From positions 186,001 through 250,000 of the forward strand of contig NZ_JALAMS010000001.1 in NCBI RefSeq assembly GCF_026790145.1: DNA of 64,000 nucleotides. Reading direction: 5' to 3'. The DNA comes from Bacillus_I endophytica_A. GTDB lineage: Bacteria > Bacillota > Bacilli > Bacillales > Bacillaceae_H. Of this stretch, positions 33,004-41,011 are shown in pieces. Positions within the stretch are counted from its first letter, which is position 1. Every line of letters begins with the position of its first letter. A program made the position numbers and the translations under genes. The notes under the pieces were generated by a model. That model made no database searches. It was not told the origin of the DNA and worked only from the letters and a program-made list of their open reading frames with translations.

Positions 33004-33831
33004 GTGTCGATGAAAAGATTACTAAAGACAGGACTTATTTCATTAATAGCTGTTGTTTTACTTGCAGGCTGTGGAAGCGGAGGAAGTAAAGAAACTTCTT
33101 CTTCAAGTGATGGGAAAAGTACACTAGAACAAATTAAAGAGAGAGGCAAGCTTGTTGTTGGAGTTAAAACTGACACTCGTTTGTTCGGATTGAAGAACCC
33201 GAGCTCAGGAGACATTGAAGGATTTGACATTGATATTGCTAAACAGCTTGCCAAACAAATTCTTGGAGACGAAAATAAAATTGAACTTAAAGAAGTTACG
33301 TCAAAAACACGCATTCCGATGCTCCAAAACGGAGAAATTGATGCAATTATTGCGACGATGACAATTACAGATGAGCGCAAGAAACAAGTTTCATTCTCAG
33401 ATGTTTATTTTGAAGCAGGACAGTCTTTACTTGTGAAAAAAGGAAGCTCTATTAAAGGAATTGATGATATTAAAGCAGGAACTAAAGTTTTAGCTGTTAA
33501 GGGTTCAACCTCAACTCAAAATATTCGTGAAAAGTCTCCGGAAGCAACTGTTTTAGAGTTTGAAAACTATGCTGAGGCATTCACTGCTTTAAAATCAGGG
33601 CAAGGGGATACGTTAACAACAGATAATGCTATTCTTTATGGTATGGCAGATCAAGATTCAAACTATACGCTTGTTGGAGAACCATTTACAGATGAGCCAT
33701 ATGGAATTGCGGTGAAAAAAGGTGATGACGAGTTTGTAAAAGAAATCAATAAGGGCCTCGAAAAAGTGAAGTCAGATGGAACCTATGATGAAATTTATAA
33801 AAAGTGGATTAAAGAAGATCCATCAAAATAG
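33004..33831 (+). CDS. glnH: Glutamine ABC transporter substrate-binding lipoprotein
   Basis: A 275-residue extracellular binding protein anchored by lipid: signal peptide then lipobox LLAGC at about residue 23. The SBP_bac_3 domain (about 45-270) has the ligand-loop signature GFDIDIAKQLAKQIL near 76 and TMTITDERKKQVSFSDVYFE near 119. Start GTG 33004 with AGGGGGAG 5 bases ahead. A 13-bp hairpin follows its stop and may set the ratio of binding protein to permeases. Confidence 0.9.
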   Translation: MSMKRLLKTGLISLIAVVLLAGCGSGGSKETSSSSDGKSTLEQIKERGKLVVGVKTDTRLFGLKNPSSGDIEGFDIDIAKQLAKQILGDENKIELKEVTSKTRIPMLQNGEIDAIIATMTITDERKKQVSFSDVYFEAGQSLLVKKGSSIKGIDDIKAGTKVLAVKGSTSTQNIREKSPEATVLEFENYAEAFTALKSGQGDTLTTDNAILYGMADQDSNYTLVGEPFTDEPYGIAVKKGDDEFVKEINKGLEKVKSDGTYDEIYKKWIKEDPSK

Positions 33832-33845
33832 AAAGCACCATTTTT

Positions 33846-33880
33846 AAGCAGGATAAGCATTTGCTTGTCCTGCTTCCTTT
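33846..33880 (+). terminator. Hairpin / partial terminator between glnH and glnM
   Basis: AAGCAGGATAAGC (33846-33858) pairs with GCTTGTCCTGCTT (33863-33875), 13 bp with one G-U. Only a short CCTTT follows, so read-through is expected. Confidence 0.7.
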
Positions 33881-33904
33881 ACTAGAGCAAAGGAGTGAAC
33901 ATCT

Positions 33905-34558
33905 ATGCTTGATTTCTCAATTCTCACCAACAATTGGGATTTATATATACAAGGATTTAGAAACACAGTTTTAGTAAGCTTAATTGCACTTGTAGCAAGT
34001 TTTGTATTAGGTGCTATTATTGCTGTTATGAGGATTGCCCCTATTAAAATATTAAATACAATTGGAACTATATATGTAGAATTTATTCGTAATATCCCGC
34101 TTTTGCTTATTGCCTTTATTTTTTTCGTCGGTCTTCCTTCTATTGGAATTCGCTTAACTGGATTTGTAGCGGGAACAGTTGCACTCTCCATTTACACATC
34201 GGCTTTTATTGCAGAAGCCATTCGAGCAGGGATTATGGCAGTTCCTAAGGGACAAACGGAAGCTGCTCGTTCATCAGGTCTTACCTACTTACAAACTATG
34301 TTTCAAATCATCTTACCACAAGCAATCAAAATTGTTGTTCCACCGCTTGGTAACCAGTTTATTAACCTTGTAAAAAACTCTTCAATTTTAAGTGTCATAG
34401 CAGGACTTGATTTAATGTATTTTGGTGACTTAGTTGCATCTGCAACATTCGTAACGTTTGATGTTTACATTTTCGTTGCTCTGTTTTATCTTGTGCTTAC
34501 AATTCCGCTTAGTTTGGGTGTTGGCTATTTAGAAAAACGGTTTGCACGTAGCAACTAG
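33905..34558 (+). CDS. glnM: Glutamine ABC transporter permease
   Basis: A 217-residue membrane subunit with about five helices and the PAAT permease EAA loop (EAARSSGLTYLQTMFQIILPQAIK, about 119-142) that contacts the ATPase. FIRNIPLLLIAFIFFVGLP near 60 is also typical. GGAGTG precedes the ATG. It forms a heterodimer with the following permease and ends 14 bases before it. Confidence 0.9.
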   Translation: MLDFSILTNNWDLYIQGFRNTVLVSLIALVASFVLGAIIAVMRIAPIKILNTIGTIYVEFIRNIPLLLIAFIFFVGLPSIGIRLTGFVAGTVALSIYTSAFIAEAIRAGIMAVPKGQTEAARSSGLTYLQTMFQIILPQAIKIVVPPLGNQFINLVKNSSILSVIAGLDLMYFGDLVASATFVTFDVYIFVALFYLVLTIPLSLGVGYLEKRFARSN

Positions 34559-34572
34559 AAAGGAGTGGAACA

Positions 34573-35223
34573 ATGGACTTTGTTGGAGCTTATTCAATGG
34601 ATCACTTGCAATTTTTATTTCAAGGTTTTTTGGTCACACTAAAGGTTGCCTTTATTTCAATTATTCTCAGCTTTGTTATTGGAAGCATTGTTGGAATACT
34701 ACGCTATGCTAAAATCCCTGTTGTTTCTCAAGTGCTCGCTGTCATTGTTGAGATTATTCGGAATTTACCGCTATTGTTAATTATTTTCTTTACGTACTTT
34801 GCACTCCCTGAAGTGGGAATCAGCTTAGGGATTACAGTTTCTGCTATCGCTGCTTTAACCATCTTTGAATCAGCTATGTTATCCGAGATTGTAAGAAGTG
34901 GTTTAAAATCAATTGAAAAAGGACAGATTGAGGCTGCTCGTTCATCAGGTCTTACTTATACTCAAACAATGTTTGGGATCATTCTTCCTCAAGCATTAAA
35001 AAGAATGGTTCCTCCAATTGTGAGCCAATTTATTTCCCTGTTAAAAGATACGTCTCTTGCCGTTGTTATTGCTTTACCAGAGTTGACTCATAGTGCGCAA
35101 ATTATTAATGGACAAAATATTAACTATGTATTGCCAATCTTCTTATTTATTGCCGTCATGTATTTTGTTGTAAATTATGGTTTATCTCTTGTAGCGAGAA
35201 GACTTGAGAGTAAAACAGCATAG
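34573..35223 (+). CDS. glnP: Glutamine ABC transporter permease, second subunit
   Basis: A 216-residue membrane subunit, paralogous to the preceding gene. EAA loop EAARSSGLTYTQTMFGIILP near 117; IIRNLPLLLIIFFTYFALP near 58. AAAGGAGTGG precedes the ATG. Last gene of glnQHMP, closed by a terminator. Confidence 0.9.
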   Translation: MDFVGAYSMDHLQFLFQGFLVTLKVAFISIILSFVIGSIVGILRYAKIPVVSQVLAVIVEIIRNLPLLLIIFFTYFALPEVGISLGITVSAIAALTIFESAMLSEIVRSGLKSIEKGQIEAARSSGLTYTQTMFGIILPQALKRMVPPIVSQFISLLKDTSLAVVIALPELTHSAQIINGQNINYVLPIFLFIAVMYFVVNYGLSLVARRLESKTA

Positions 35224-35232
35224 TGATAAAGA

Positions 35233-35265
35233 AAGGAAGGCGTTTAAGGCGTGCTTCCTTTTTTA
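35233..35265 (+). terminator. Terminator after glnQHMP
   Basis: AAGGAAG (35233-35239) pairs with CTTCCTT (35254-35260), followed by six T from about 35257. Confidence 0.75.
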
Positions 35266-35371
35266 TTCAGCAATATAGTACCACTCTTGTCTTTCTTCCC
35301 TTATAATGAAAATAATGAAGAGAACTTGTAGCATATTCACATACGAGGGAAGAAAGGATTGAACAGAATAT

Positions 35372-35941
35372 ATGATGAGTTATATGAGACAAATCCCTGT
35401 AAGGGAAAAAAATATTGTATTAATTGGTTTTATGGGTGTTGGAAAAACAACAATTGGTCAACTAGTAGCGAAAAAACTTTACAGAGATTTCATAGATATA
35501 GATGTGGAAATTGAGAAAAATGAAAAAATGCTTATCAAAGATATTTTTAGTAAATATGGAGAGAAAGAATTCCGCCGTATTGAAAGGGAAACAATCGCTG
35601 ATATTTGTCAGGCTAAGCGCTGCAAAGTTGTCTCCCTAGGAGGAGGAGCTTTTCAACAAGAGGAAGTTCGCAACGTTTGTTTAGAAAACTGCATTGTCCT
35701 ATTTCTTGATTTGTCATGGGATCGTTGGAAGGAACGGTTGGATCTTATTATTGAAAGCAGACCTGTTTTACACAATCGTACACTTGAAGAAATGCAGGAG
35801 CTTTTTAATGCAAGACAAGATGCTTATTCAAAGCATAACTCAAGAGTTCAGACAGACAATCTTGTAGCTGAAGAAGTTGCTGATTATATTGTTGATACCT
35901 TAAAACTTGGTTGGGATATTTATCAACCTCAAAAAGATTAA
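35372..35941 (+). CDS. aroK: Shikimate kinase
   Basis: Phosphorylates shikimate at the 3-hydroxyl in aromatic amino acid synthesis. A 189-residue P-loop kinase: Walker A GFMGVGKTTIG (about 20), DIDVEIE near 41 with the substrate Asp, FRRIERETI near 68 with the substrate Arg, SLGGGAF near 89, and SRPVL near 130. The start is unclear: ATG at 35372, 35375 and 35384 are all in frame and none has a strong ribosome site (AAGAAAGGA lies 13 bases before 35372). Single gene with a terminator, away from other aro genes. Confidence 0.87.
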   Translation: MMSYMRQIPVREKNIVLIGFMGVGKTTIGQLVAKKLYRDFIDIDVEIEKNEKMLIKDIFSKYGEKEFRRIERETIADICQAKRCKVVSLGGGAFQQEEVRNVCLENCIVLFLDLSWDRWKERLDLIIESRPVLHNRTLEEMQELFNARQDAYSKHNSRVQTDNLVAEEVADYIVDTLKLGWDIYQPQKD

Positions 35942-35947
35942 GATAGA

Positions 35948-35978
35948 AGCCTAAAGCGATCAAGCTTTAGGTTTTTTT
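35948..35978 (+). terminator. Terminator after aroK
   Basis: CCTAAAGC (35950-35957) pairs with GCTTTAGG (35964-35971), then seven T. Confidence 0.88.
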
Positions 35979-36015
35979 AATTTTGGATGATAGAATATAA
36001 CGATTAAATGGAAAA

Positions 36016-36053
36016 TTTAGAAAAATTTACGATAATTTAATATATAGTTCATT
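36016..36053 (+). promoter_or_regulatory. Pho-box-like repeats upstream of the secreted multidomain gene
   Basis: Four hexamers spaced 10, 11 and 11 bp: TTTAGA (36016), TTTACG (36026), TTAATA (36037), TTCATT (36048). The pattern resembles the PhoP site TT(A/T/C)ACA with about 5-bp gaps, but in AT-rich DNA this can arise by chance. Confidence 0.45.
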
Positions 36054-36122
36054 TTATGCGAATATTTGCCATATATCCTTTTAAATAGAACGATCATATT
36101 ACAAGATGGAGGAGATATACAA

Positions 36123-38744
36123 ATGTTACATAGGTGGTTAGGAAAATGTGGTCTTGTAATGCTTATGCTTCTAGGCATATTTACGATGTATCCACTAACA
36201 AACGGACAAGCTGAAGGTCCAAAAGATCCGGCTCCTGAAATTGTTCCTAAAAATGCAAATGGGTTGAAAGTTTTATTTGACAATACTCATGCCCAAACAG
36301 CGGGAGCAGCAGATTGGGTGATTGATGGAGCTTTTTCAGATTTTGCCAACGGAATTGCTAACAATGGTTATTATGTAAAAGAATTACGAAAAGAAACGCC
36401 TATTACTCTCGATGATTTATCTCAATATGATGTGTTTGTAATCCCAGAAGCAAATATTCCTTTTAAAACATCTGAACAAGAAGCAATGATTCAATATGTG
36501 AAAGAGGGAGGAAGTATCTTTTTTATTTCTGATCATTATAATGCTGATCGAAATAAAAACCGATGGGATTCATCAGAGGTAATGAACGGTTACCGTAGAG
36601 GAGCATATGAAAATCCTGCAAAAGGTATGACAGCAGAGGAAGCTTCTTCAAAAGCGATGGAAGGAGTCGAAAGCTCAGATTGGCTTTCAGATCACTTTGG
36701 CATTCGTTTTAGATACAATGCACCAGGAAATATTAATGCAAATAAAGTTGTTTCTTCAAGTGAATCATTTGGTATTACAGAGGGAGTTCAAACAGTTGCA
36801 ATGCATGCTGGTTCTACACTTGCTATTACAGATCCTTCTAAAGCAAAGGGAATCGTTTACTTGCCTGAGGGGCTGGATGCAGGGGATAAGTGGAATAATT
36901 CAGTTGACCAAGGGATTTACTTTGGTGGAGGAGAAGAGGAAGGACCTTATGCAGCTATTTCGAAACTAGGATTAGGAAAAGCAGCATTCATTGGAGACTC
37001 TTCTCCTGTTGAAGATATAACTCCTAAGTATAAACGAGAAGAAACAGGTGGAACAAAACGTACGTATGATGGTTTTAAAGAAGAGGACGATGCAACGCTT
37101 TTACTTAACACAATCGATTGGCTTGCAAAAGAGGAGAGTTATACTTCGTTTGAAGAAAAGGGTATTCCCCTTGATGAGCCTTCTCCTATGCTAGAAACAG
37201 AAGAGCCAGCAAATTCAAAAGAGCCTCAAGCAGAGCCTTGGTCACAGCCTGCAAAAGGGTATAAGTGGTACGATGCTTCAACATTTGCTTCTGGTTCATA
37301 TGGCTCATCAGAAAATCCACCCGTTCAGGCTTCTTATGAACTTATTCATCAAGATATATTGCCAAATAACGACGAATTCCAACTTCGTATAAGTGCAAAA
37401 GGAGTAGAACCAAATGCAGAAATAAGTGGTCTACAAATCGGAATGTACGTTGAAGGAGGAATGCAAGTAGCCCAAGTAAAAAGTGAAAATGGTATATGGC
37501 CGTCCTCTTATGGGTACAGCACGCCTTTTTCGTTAAAAGCGGGTCCAAACGGTGAAGCAACTATAGATTTAAAAATGAGAGTGAAGGAAGGGACAAAAGG
37601 AGACGTTAATCTACGCTTAAGGAAAGACGGAGAAAATGTACTAACTAAGTCTGTAAAAGTTGATGATGTGGCAATCCCTCCCCTTCCAGAAGAAAATACA
37701 AAAATAACAACAATTAAACAAGCTAGACAAAGTGAACTTGGCCAAATGGTAACAGTTGAAGGGATAGTAACATCTCAACCAGGAATTTTTGGTGGGCAAG
37801 GTTTTTATATACAAGATGATACAGGAGGGATCTATGTTTTTCAGCATGAAGCTGATTACAATGTTGGAGATCAGCTAAGAATAACGGCTCAAACAGATGT
37901 ATATAACGGAGAATTTGAATTAGTTAATCCAGCTTCCATTGAGAAAATGGGAAAGACACAAGTTCCAGAACCAAAAGTTGTTACCAGCTTAAATCAGGAA
38001 AATCAAGGCGAGAAAGTTCGGCTTAAGGAAGGCAAAATAAGCAACATTACTTCTGGCCAAGGAGCGTTTGAGTTTGATCTTAGCCATGAGAACGATATAA
38101 CAAAGGTTCGAGTTGATCATAGAACAGGAATAACACAAGATGAATTCCATCTTCTATATAAAGAAGGAGATATAGTTACGATTAACGGAATATCATCTAA
38201 TTTTAAAGGAACATATCAGCTTAAGCTATTGAGTTTAGATGCTATTGAGAAAGTCGTTTCTCAAGATATCACACCGCCAACAATCGAAGACATGAGCGAT
38301 ATGTCTGTATTTGTAACAGATGAGTTTTTACAAGAAATTCAGGTGAGAGATGATCAAAGTGGAGTAAATGATGTTATTGTCACACTCAATGGAAAAGAAA
38401 GCAATAACCTTCACTTAGCGCCAATGGAGCTAGCTCCAGGAAAGTATCCTGTTACAATTCGCGTAACAGATAAGGCAGGAAATGAGACATCTAAAACATA
38501 TGAGCTTCTTGTTAAGCTTGACGTAGATCATCTTGATGAGTTACTAGAAGCTGGAAATGAAAGAGAATATCTTAAAAATAAAGGAGCGTTTGTTTCCCTT
38601 TCAAAGCAGATTTCAAATATACAAAAGGCAAAGTCTTCTTATCTTCAAGAACAGAAGTTAGAAAAACTGCTTCGTCATATTGATAAACAAAGTGGAAAAA
38701 AAGTAGCCGAAGAATTTGTTCCATACTGGAAAATTATAGAGTAA
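36123..38744 (+). CDS. Large secreted multidomain protein with OB-fold and FIMAH-like end
   Basis: An 873-residue exported protein. A signal peptide (about 1-32) ends near NGQAEG. Next comes a class I glutamine-amidotransferase-like region (about 45-340, with LKVLFDNTHAQTAGAADWV and EGGSIFFISDHYNADRN), a beta-rich stretch (about 380-530), an OB-fold like that of the YhcR nuclease (about 540-630: GQMVTVEGIVTSQPG, GFYIQDDTGGIYVFQ), a second beta region, an Ig-like domain (about 705-780) and a FIMAH-like helical C-terminus. No known nuclease or phosphatase active site was found. I chose ATG 36123 (GGAGGAG 9 bases ahead) over an upstream start lacking one. Possible role in extracellular nucleic-acid or phosphate use (inference). 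Confidence 0.75.
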   Translation: MLHRWLGKCGLVMLMLLGIFTMYPLTNGQAEGPKDPAPEIVPKNANGLKVLFDNTHAQTAGAADWVIDGAFSDFANGIANNGYYVKELRKETPITLDDLSQYDVFVIPEANIPFKTSEQEAMIQYVKEGGSIFFISDHYNADRNKNRWDSSEVMNGYRRGAYENPAKGMTAEEASSKAMEGVESSDWLSDHFGIRFRYNAPGNINANKVVSSSESFGITEGVQTVAMHAGSTLAITDPSKAKGIVYLPEGLDAGDKWNNSVDQGIYFGGGEEEGPYAAISKLGLGKAAFIGDSSPVEDITPKYKREETGGTKRTYDGFKEEDDATLLLNTIDWLAKEESYTSFEEKGIPLDEPSPMLETEEPANSKEPQAEPWSQPAKGYKWYDASTFASGSYGSSENPPVQASYELIHQDILPNNDEFQLRISAKGVEPNAEISGLQIGMYVEGGMQVAQVKSENGIWPSSYGYSTPFSLKAGPNGEATIDLKMRVKEGTKGDVNLRLRKDGENVLTKSVKVDDVAIPPLPEENTKITTIKQARQSELGQMVTVEGIVTSQPGIFGGQGFYIQDDTGGIYVFQHEADYNVGDQLRITAQTDVYNGEFELVNPASIEKMGKTQVPEPKVVTSLNQENQGEKVRLKEGKISNITSGQGAFEFDLSHENDITKVRVDHRTGITQDEFHLLYKEGDIVTINGISSNFKGTYQLKLLSLDAIEKVVSQDITPPTIEDMSDMSVFVTDEFLQEIQVRDDQSGVNDVIVTLNGKESNNLHLAPMELAPGKYPVTIRVTDKAGNETSKTYELLVKLDVDHLDELLEAGNEREYLKNKGAFVSLSKQISNIQKAKSSYLQEQKLEKLLRHIDKQSGKKVAEEFVPYWKIIE

Positions 38745-38745
38745 G

Positions 38746-38784
38746 AAAAAACCTTAGTATAGACTCTATACTAAGGTTTTTTCT
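38746..38784 (+). terminator. Terminator after the secreted multidomain gene
   Basis: 17-bp perfect stem, arms 38746-38762 and 38766-38782, with A5 and T6 ends. Confidence 0.94.
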
Positions 38785-38814
38785 GGATATTCGCCCATTC
38801 TATCTAGATTACTT

Positions 38815-38842
38815 CACCATCTCTTCTAAAATACATACGATA
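38815..38842 (+). promoter_or_regulatory. SigK-like promoter of the second yjcZ-type gene
   Basis: CACC (38815-38818), 15-bp spacer, CATACGATA (38834-38842). Both boxes are identical to those before spoVIF. Confidence 0.55.
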
Positions 38843-38907
38843 CAAGTAACAGCTCAGCAAAAAGAGCTGCCCACAAAAAATGATTTTGTAAAAGGAGAGG
38901 TTTACTT

Positions 38908-39018
38908 ATGGGTCAAGGATGTAATGATGGTTACGGTGTAGGTTTCGGCGGAGGTTTTGCTTTACTAGTTGTTCTTTTCATTTTGTTAATCATCATCGGC
39001 GCATCTTACTGTTGTTAA
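38908..39018 (+). CDS. YjcZ-family small sporulation protein (second copy)
   Basis: A 36-residue protein, MGQGCNDGYGVGFGGG followed by the helix FALLVVLFILLIIIGAS and a CC end. The helix is nearly identical to that of the gene at 11963, and the Gly-rich head is shorter. AAAGGAGAGG precedes the ATG. It lies far from the other sporulation genes but has the same SigK-like promoter. Confidence 0.85.
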   Translation: MGQGCNDGYGVGFGGGFALLVVLFILLIIIGASYCC

Positions 39019-39027
39019 TAAGAAATA

Positions 39028-39063
39028 AAAGGTGGCTCTCAGGAAGAGTCACCTTTCGATTTT
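39028..39063 (+). terminator. Terminator after the second yjcZ-type gene
   Basis: AAAGGTGGCTCT (39028-39039) pairs with AGAGTCACCTTT (39045-39056) with one G-U-like mismatch, followed by a T-rich stretch. Confidence 0.8.
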
Positions 39064-39092
39064 ATAAAATAGATGTAATAAATTCTGACGAG

Positions 39093-39145
39093 TTTACAGA
39101 ATATTAATCCAAATTAACATATAATTTACAGCAGGAAAATATACA
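39093..39145 (+). promoter_or_regulatory. Pho box and promoter of phnD
   Basis: Repeats TTTACA (39093), TTAATC (39104), TTAACA (39114) and TTTACA (39125), spaced 11, 10 and 11 bp, fit the PhoP consensus TT(A/T/C)ACA with 5-bp gaps. A -10 TATACA lies at 39140-39145, 9 bases after the last repeat, with no SigA -35, as in Pho-activated promoters. Confidence 0.78.
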
Positions 39146-39211
39146 GTAAATATTTGGTTGGTAAAGTTTGTATGTACGACAAAACACTACATATTTTTTA
39201 GGGGGCATAAT

Positions 39212-40150
39212 ATGTTTAAGAAACTGATAGGAGTTAGTATGTCAGTTGCACTTGCTGCAGGTGTACTAGCTGGTTGTGGAAACAATGAGGAAGCATCAAC
39301 AGCTTCTGAATCTAACGGAGAAGGCGCAGAGAAAAAAGAGCTAACTGTACAATTTGTTCCGTCACAAAACGCTGATACGCTTGAAGCAAAAGCAAAGCCG
39401 CTTGAAAAGCTATTAAGTGACGAGCTTGATAGACCTGTGAAAGTTAGTGTTTCTACAGATTACAATACAATTGTAGAAGCAATGGCTTCAGAGAAAGTAG
39501 ATGTTGGCTTCTTACCACCAACAGCTTATGTTTTAGCAAAAGACCAAGGAGCAGCTGACGTTATTCTACAAGCTCAGCGCTATGGAGTAAATGATAAAGA
39601 CGGTTCCCCAACGGACGAGCTTGTTGATTCTTATAAGTCTATGTTCATCGTGAAAAAAGACTCTGGTATTGATAGTTTAGAAGATTTAAAAGGGAAAAAG
39701 ATTGGCTATCAAAACGTAACATCTTCAGCAGGTTATGTATGGCCAGCAGCCTCTTTAATGGACGTTGGACTTGATCCGCTAAAAGATGTACAACCTGTGA
39801 CATTGAAAGGTCATGACCAAGCTGTTATTTCTTTATTAAATGGAGATATTGATGCAGCTGTAACATTCCAAGACGCACGTACTATCGTTCAAAAAGATTA
39901 CGAAGATGTATTTGATCAAACAAAAGTAATTCATTATACAGAGCCGATTCCTAACGATACTGTTGCTGTTCAATCTGATATGGACGAAGACTTAAGAAAA
40001 GACATTCAAGAAGCGTTTATTAATATCGGAAAAGATGAAGAAGGCAAAAAGATCATTCGCGATATCTATACACATGAAGGTTATGTAAAGTCTGATGATA
40101 GCAAGTTTGAAATTGTACGAGAATATGGAGAAAAAGTAAAAACAGAGTAG
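39212..40150 (+). CDS. phnD: Phosphonate/phosphite-type ABC transporter substrate-binding lipoprotein
   Basis: A 312-residue exported binding protein. Signal peptide with lipobox LAGC (Cys about 23). PhnD-family segments: TVQFVPSQNADTLEAKAKPL near 42, VGFLPPTAYVLAKDQGA near 96 and GKKIGYQNVTSSAGYVWPA near 163. The ligand may be a phosphonate, phosphite or related oxyanion. I chose ATG 39212 (AGGGGGC ahead) rather than an upstream frame start lacking a ribosome site. First gene of phnDCEE under a Pho box. Confidence 0.9.
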   Translation: MFKKLIGVSMSVALAAGVLAGCGNNEEASTASESNGEGAEKKELTVQFVPSQNADTLEAKAKPLEKLLSDELDRPVKVSVSTDYNTIVEAMASEKVDVGFLPPTAYVLAKDQGAADVILQAQRYGVNDKDGSPTDELVDSYKSMFIVKKDSGIDSLEDLKGKKIGYQNVTSSAGYVWPAASLMDVGLDPLKDVQPVTLKGHDQAVISLLNGDIDAAVTFQDARTIVQKDYEDVFDQTKVIHYTEPIPNDTVAVQSDMDEDLRKDIQEAFINIGKDEEGKKIIRDIYTHEGYVKSDDSKFEIVREYGEKVKTE

Positions 40151-40179
40151 TGAAATGAGGATTTTAGAGAGAAAAATCA

Positions 40180-40210
40180 AGATGGCTGAGCCTTCAGCCA
40201 TCTTTCTGTT
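40180..40210 (+). terminator. Hairpin / partial terminator between phnD and phnC
   Basis: AGATGGCTGA (40180-40189) pairs with TCAGCCATCT (40194-40203), followed by a short T-rich tail. It probably lowers transcription of the downstream genes relative to phnD. Confidence 0.72.
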
Positions 40211-40240
40211 GTCTATACTTACAAGAGTGGGGGATTCCAA

Positions 40241-41011
40241 ATGATTGAATTTAAAAATGTATCTAAAGTTTATCCAAATGGAACAAAAGGATTAAATAAT
40301 ATTAACTTAACGATGCAAAAAGGAGAGTTTATCGTTGTTGTAGGACTTTCAGGAGCTGGGAAATCTACTCTTTTACGTTCAGTTAACCGGCTACATGAAG
40401 TAAGCGGGGGCGAGATTATTGTGAATGGAAAATCCATTACAAAAGCAAAAGGAAGAAACTTGTATGAAATTCGCCGTGATATTGGAATGATTTTTCAAAA
40501 CTTTAATCTCGTGAAGCGTTCGTCAGTTCTTCGTAACGTTTTATCTGGTCGTGTTGGCTATCATTCAACATTACGTATGATGTTAGGGATGTTTCCGCAA
40601 CATGACAAAGAGCTTGCTCTAAAGGCGCTTGATCGTGTAAATATTCTAGAAAAGGCTTATTCAAGAGCAGATGAGCTTTCAGGAGGCCAGCAACAACGTG
40701 TTTCAATTGCAAGGGCGCTTGCTCAAGAGGCAAAAATTATTTTAGCTGATGAACCTGTTGCTTCTCTTGATCCTCTTACAACAAAGCAGGTGATGGACGA
40801 TTTAAAAAGAATTAATGAAGAGCTTGGTATTACGACTGTTGTTAATCTTCATTTTATTGATTTGGCACGTCAATATGCGACAAGAATTATTGGTCTTCGA
40901 GCAGGAGAAGTAGTATTTGATGGAAGTGTTGATGAAGCAACAGATGAGAAGTTCGCCGAAATATATGGGCGTCCAATTCAAGATGAAGAACTGATGGGTG
41001 TTGCAAAATGA
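40241..41011 (+). CDS. phnC: Phosphonate-type ABC transporter ATP-binding protein
   Basis: A 256-residue ATPase of the PhnC group. Walker A GLSGAGKST (about 35), signature LSGGQQQR (about 147), Walker B ILADEPVASLD (about 167) and the switch region VVNLHFIDLARQYATRIIGL, whose HFID is typical of PhnC in place of the usual HD. It overlaps the first permease by 4 bases (ATGA), so translation is coupled. Confidence 0.92.
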   Translation: MIEFKNVSKVYPNGTKGLNNINLTMQKGEFIVVVGLSGAGKSTLLRSVNRLHEVSGGEIIVNGKSITKAKGRNLYEIRRDIGMIFQNFNLVKRSSVLRNVLSGRVGYHSTLRMMLGMFPQHDKELALKALDRVNILEKAYSRADELSGGQQQRVSIARALAQEAKIILADEPVASLDPLTTKQVMDDLKRINEELGITTVVNLHFIDLARQYATRIIGLRAGEVVFDGSVDEATDEKFAEIYGRPIQDEELMGVAK

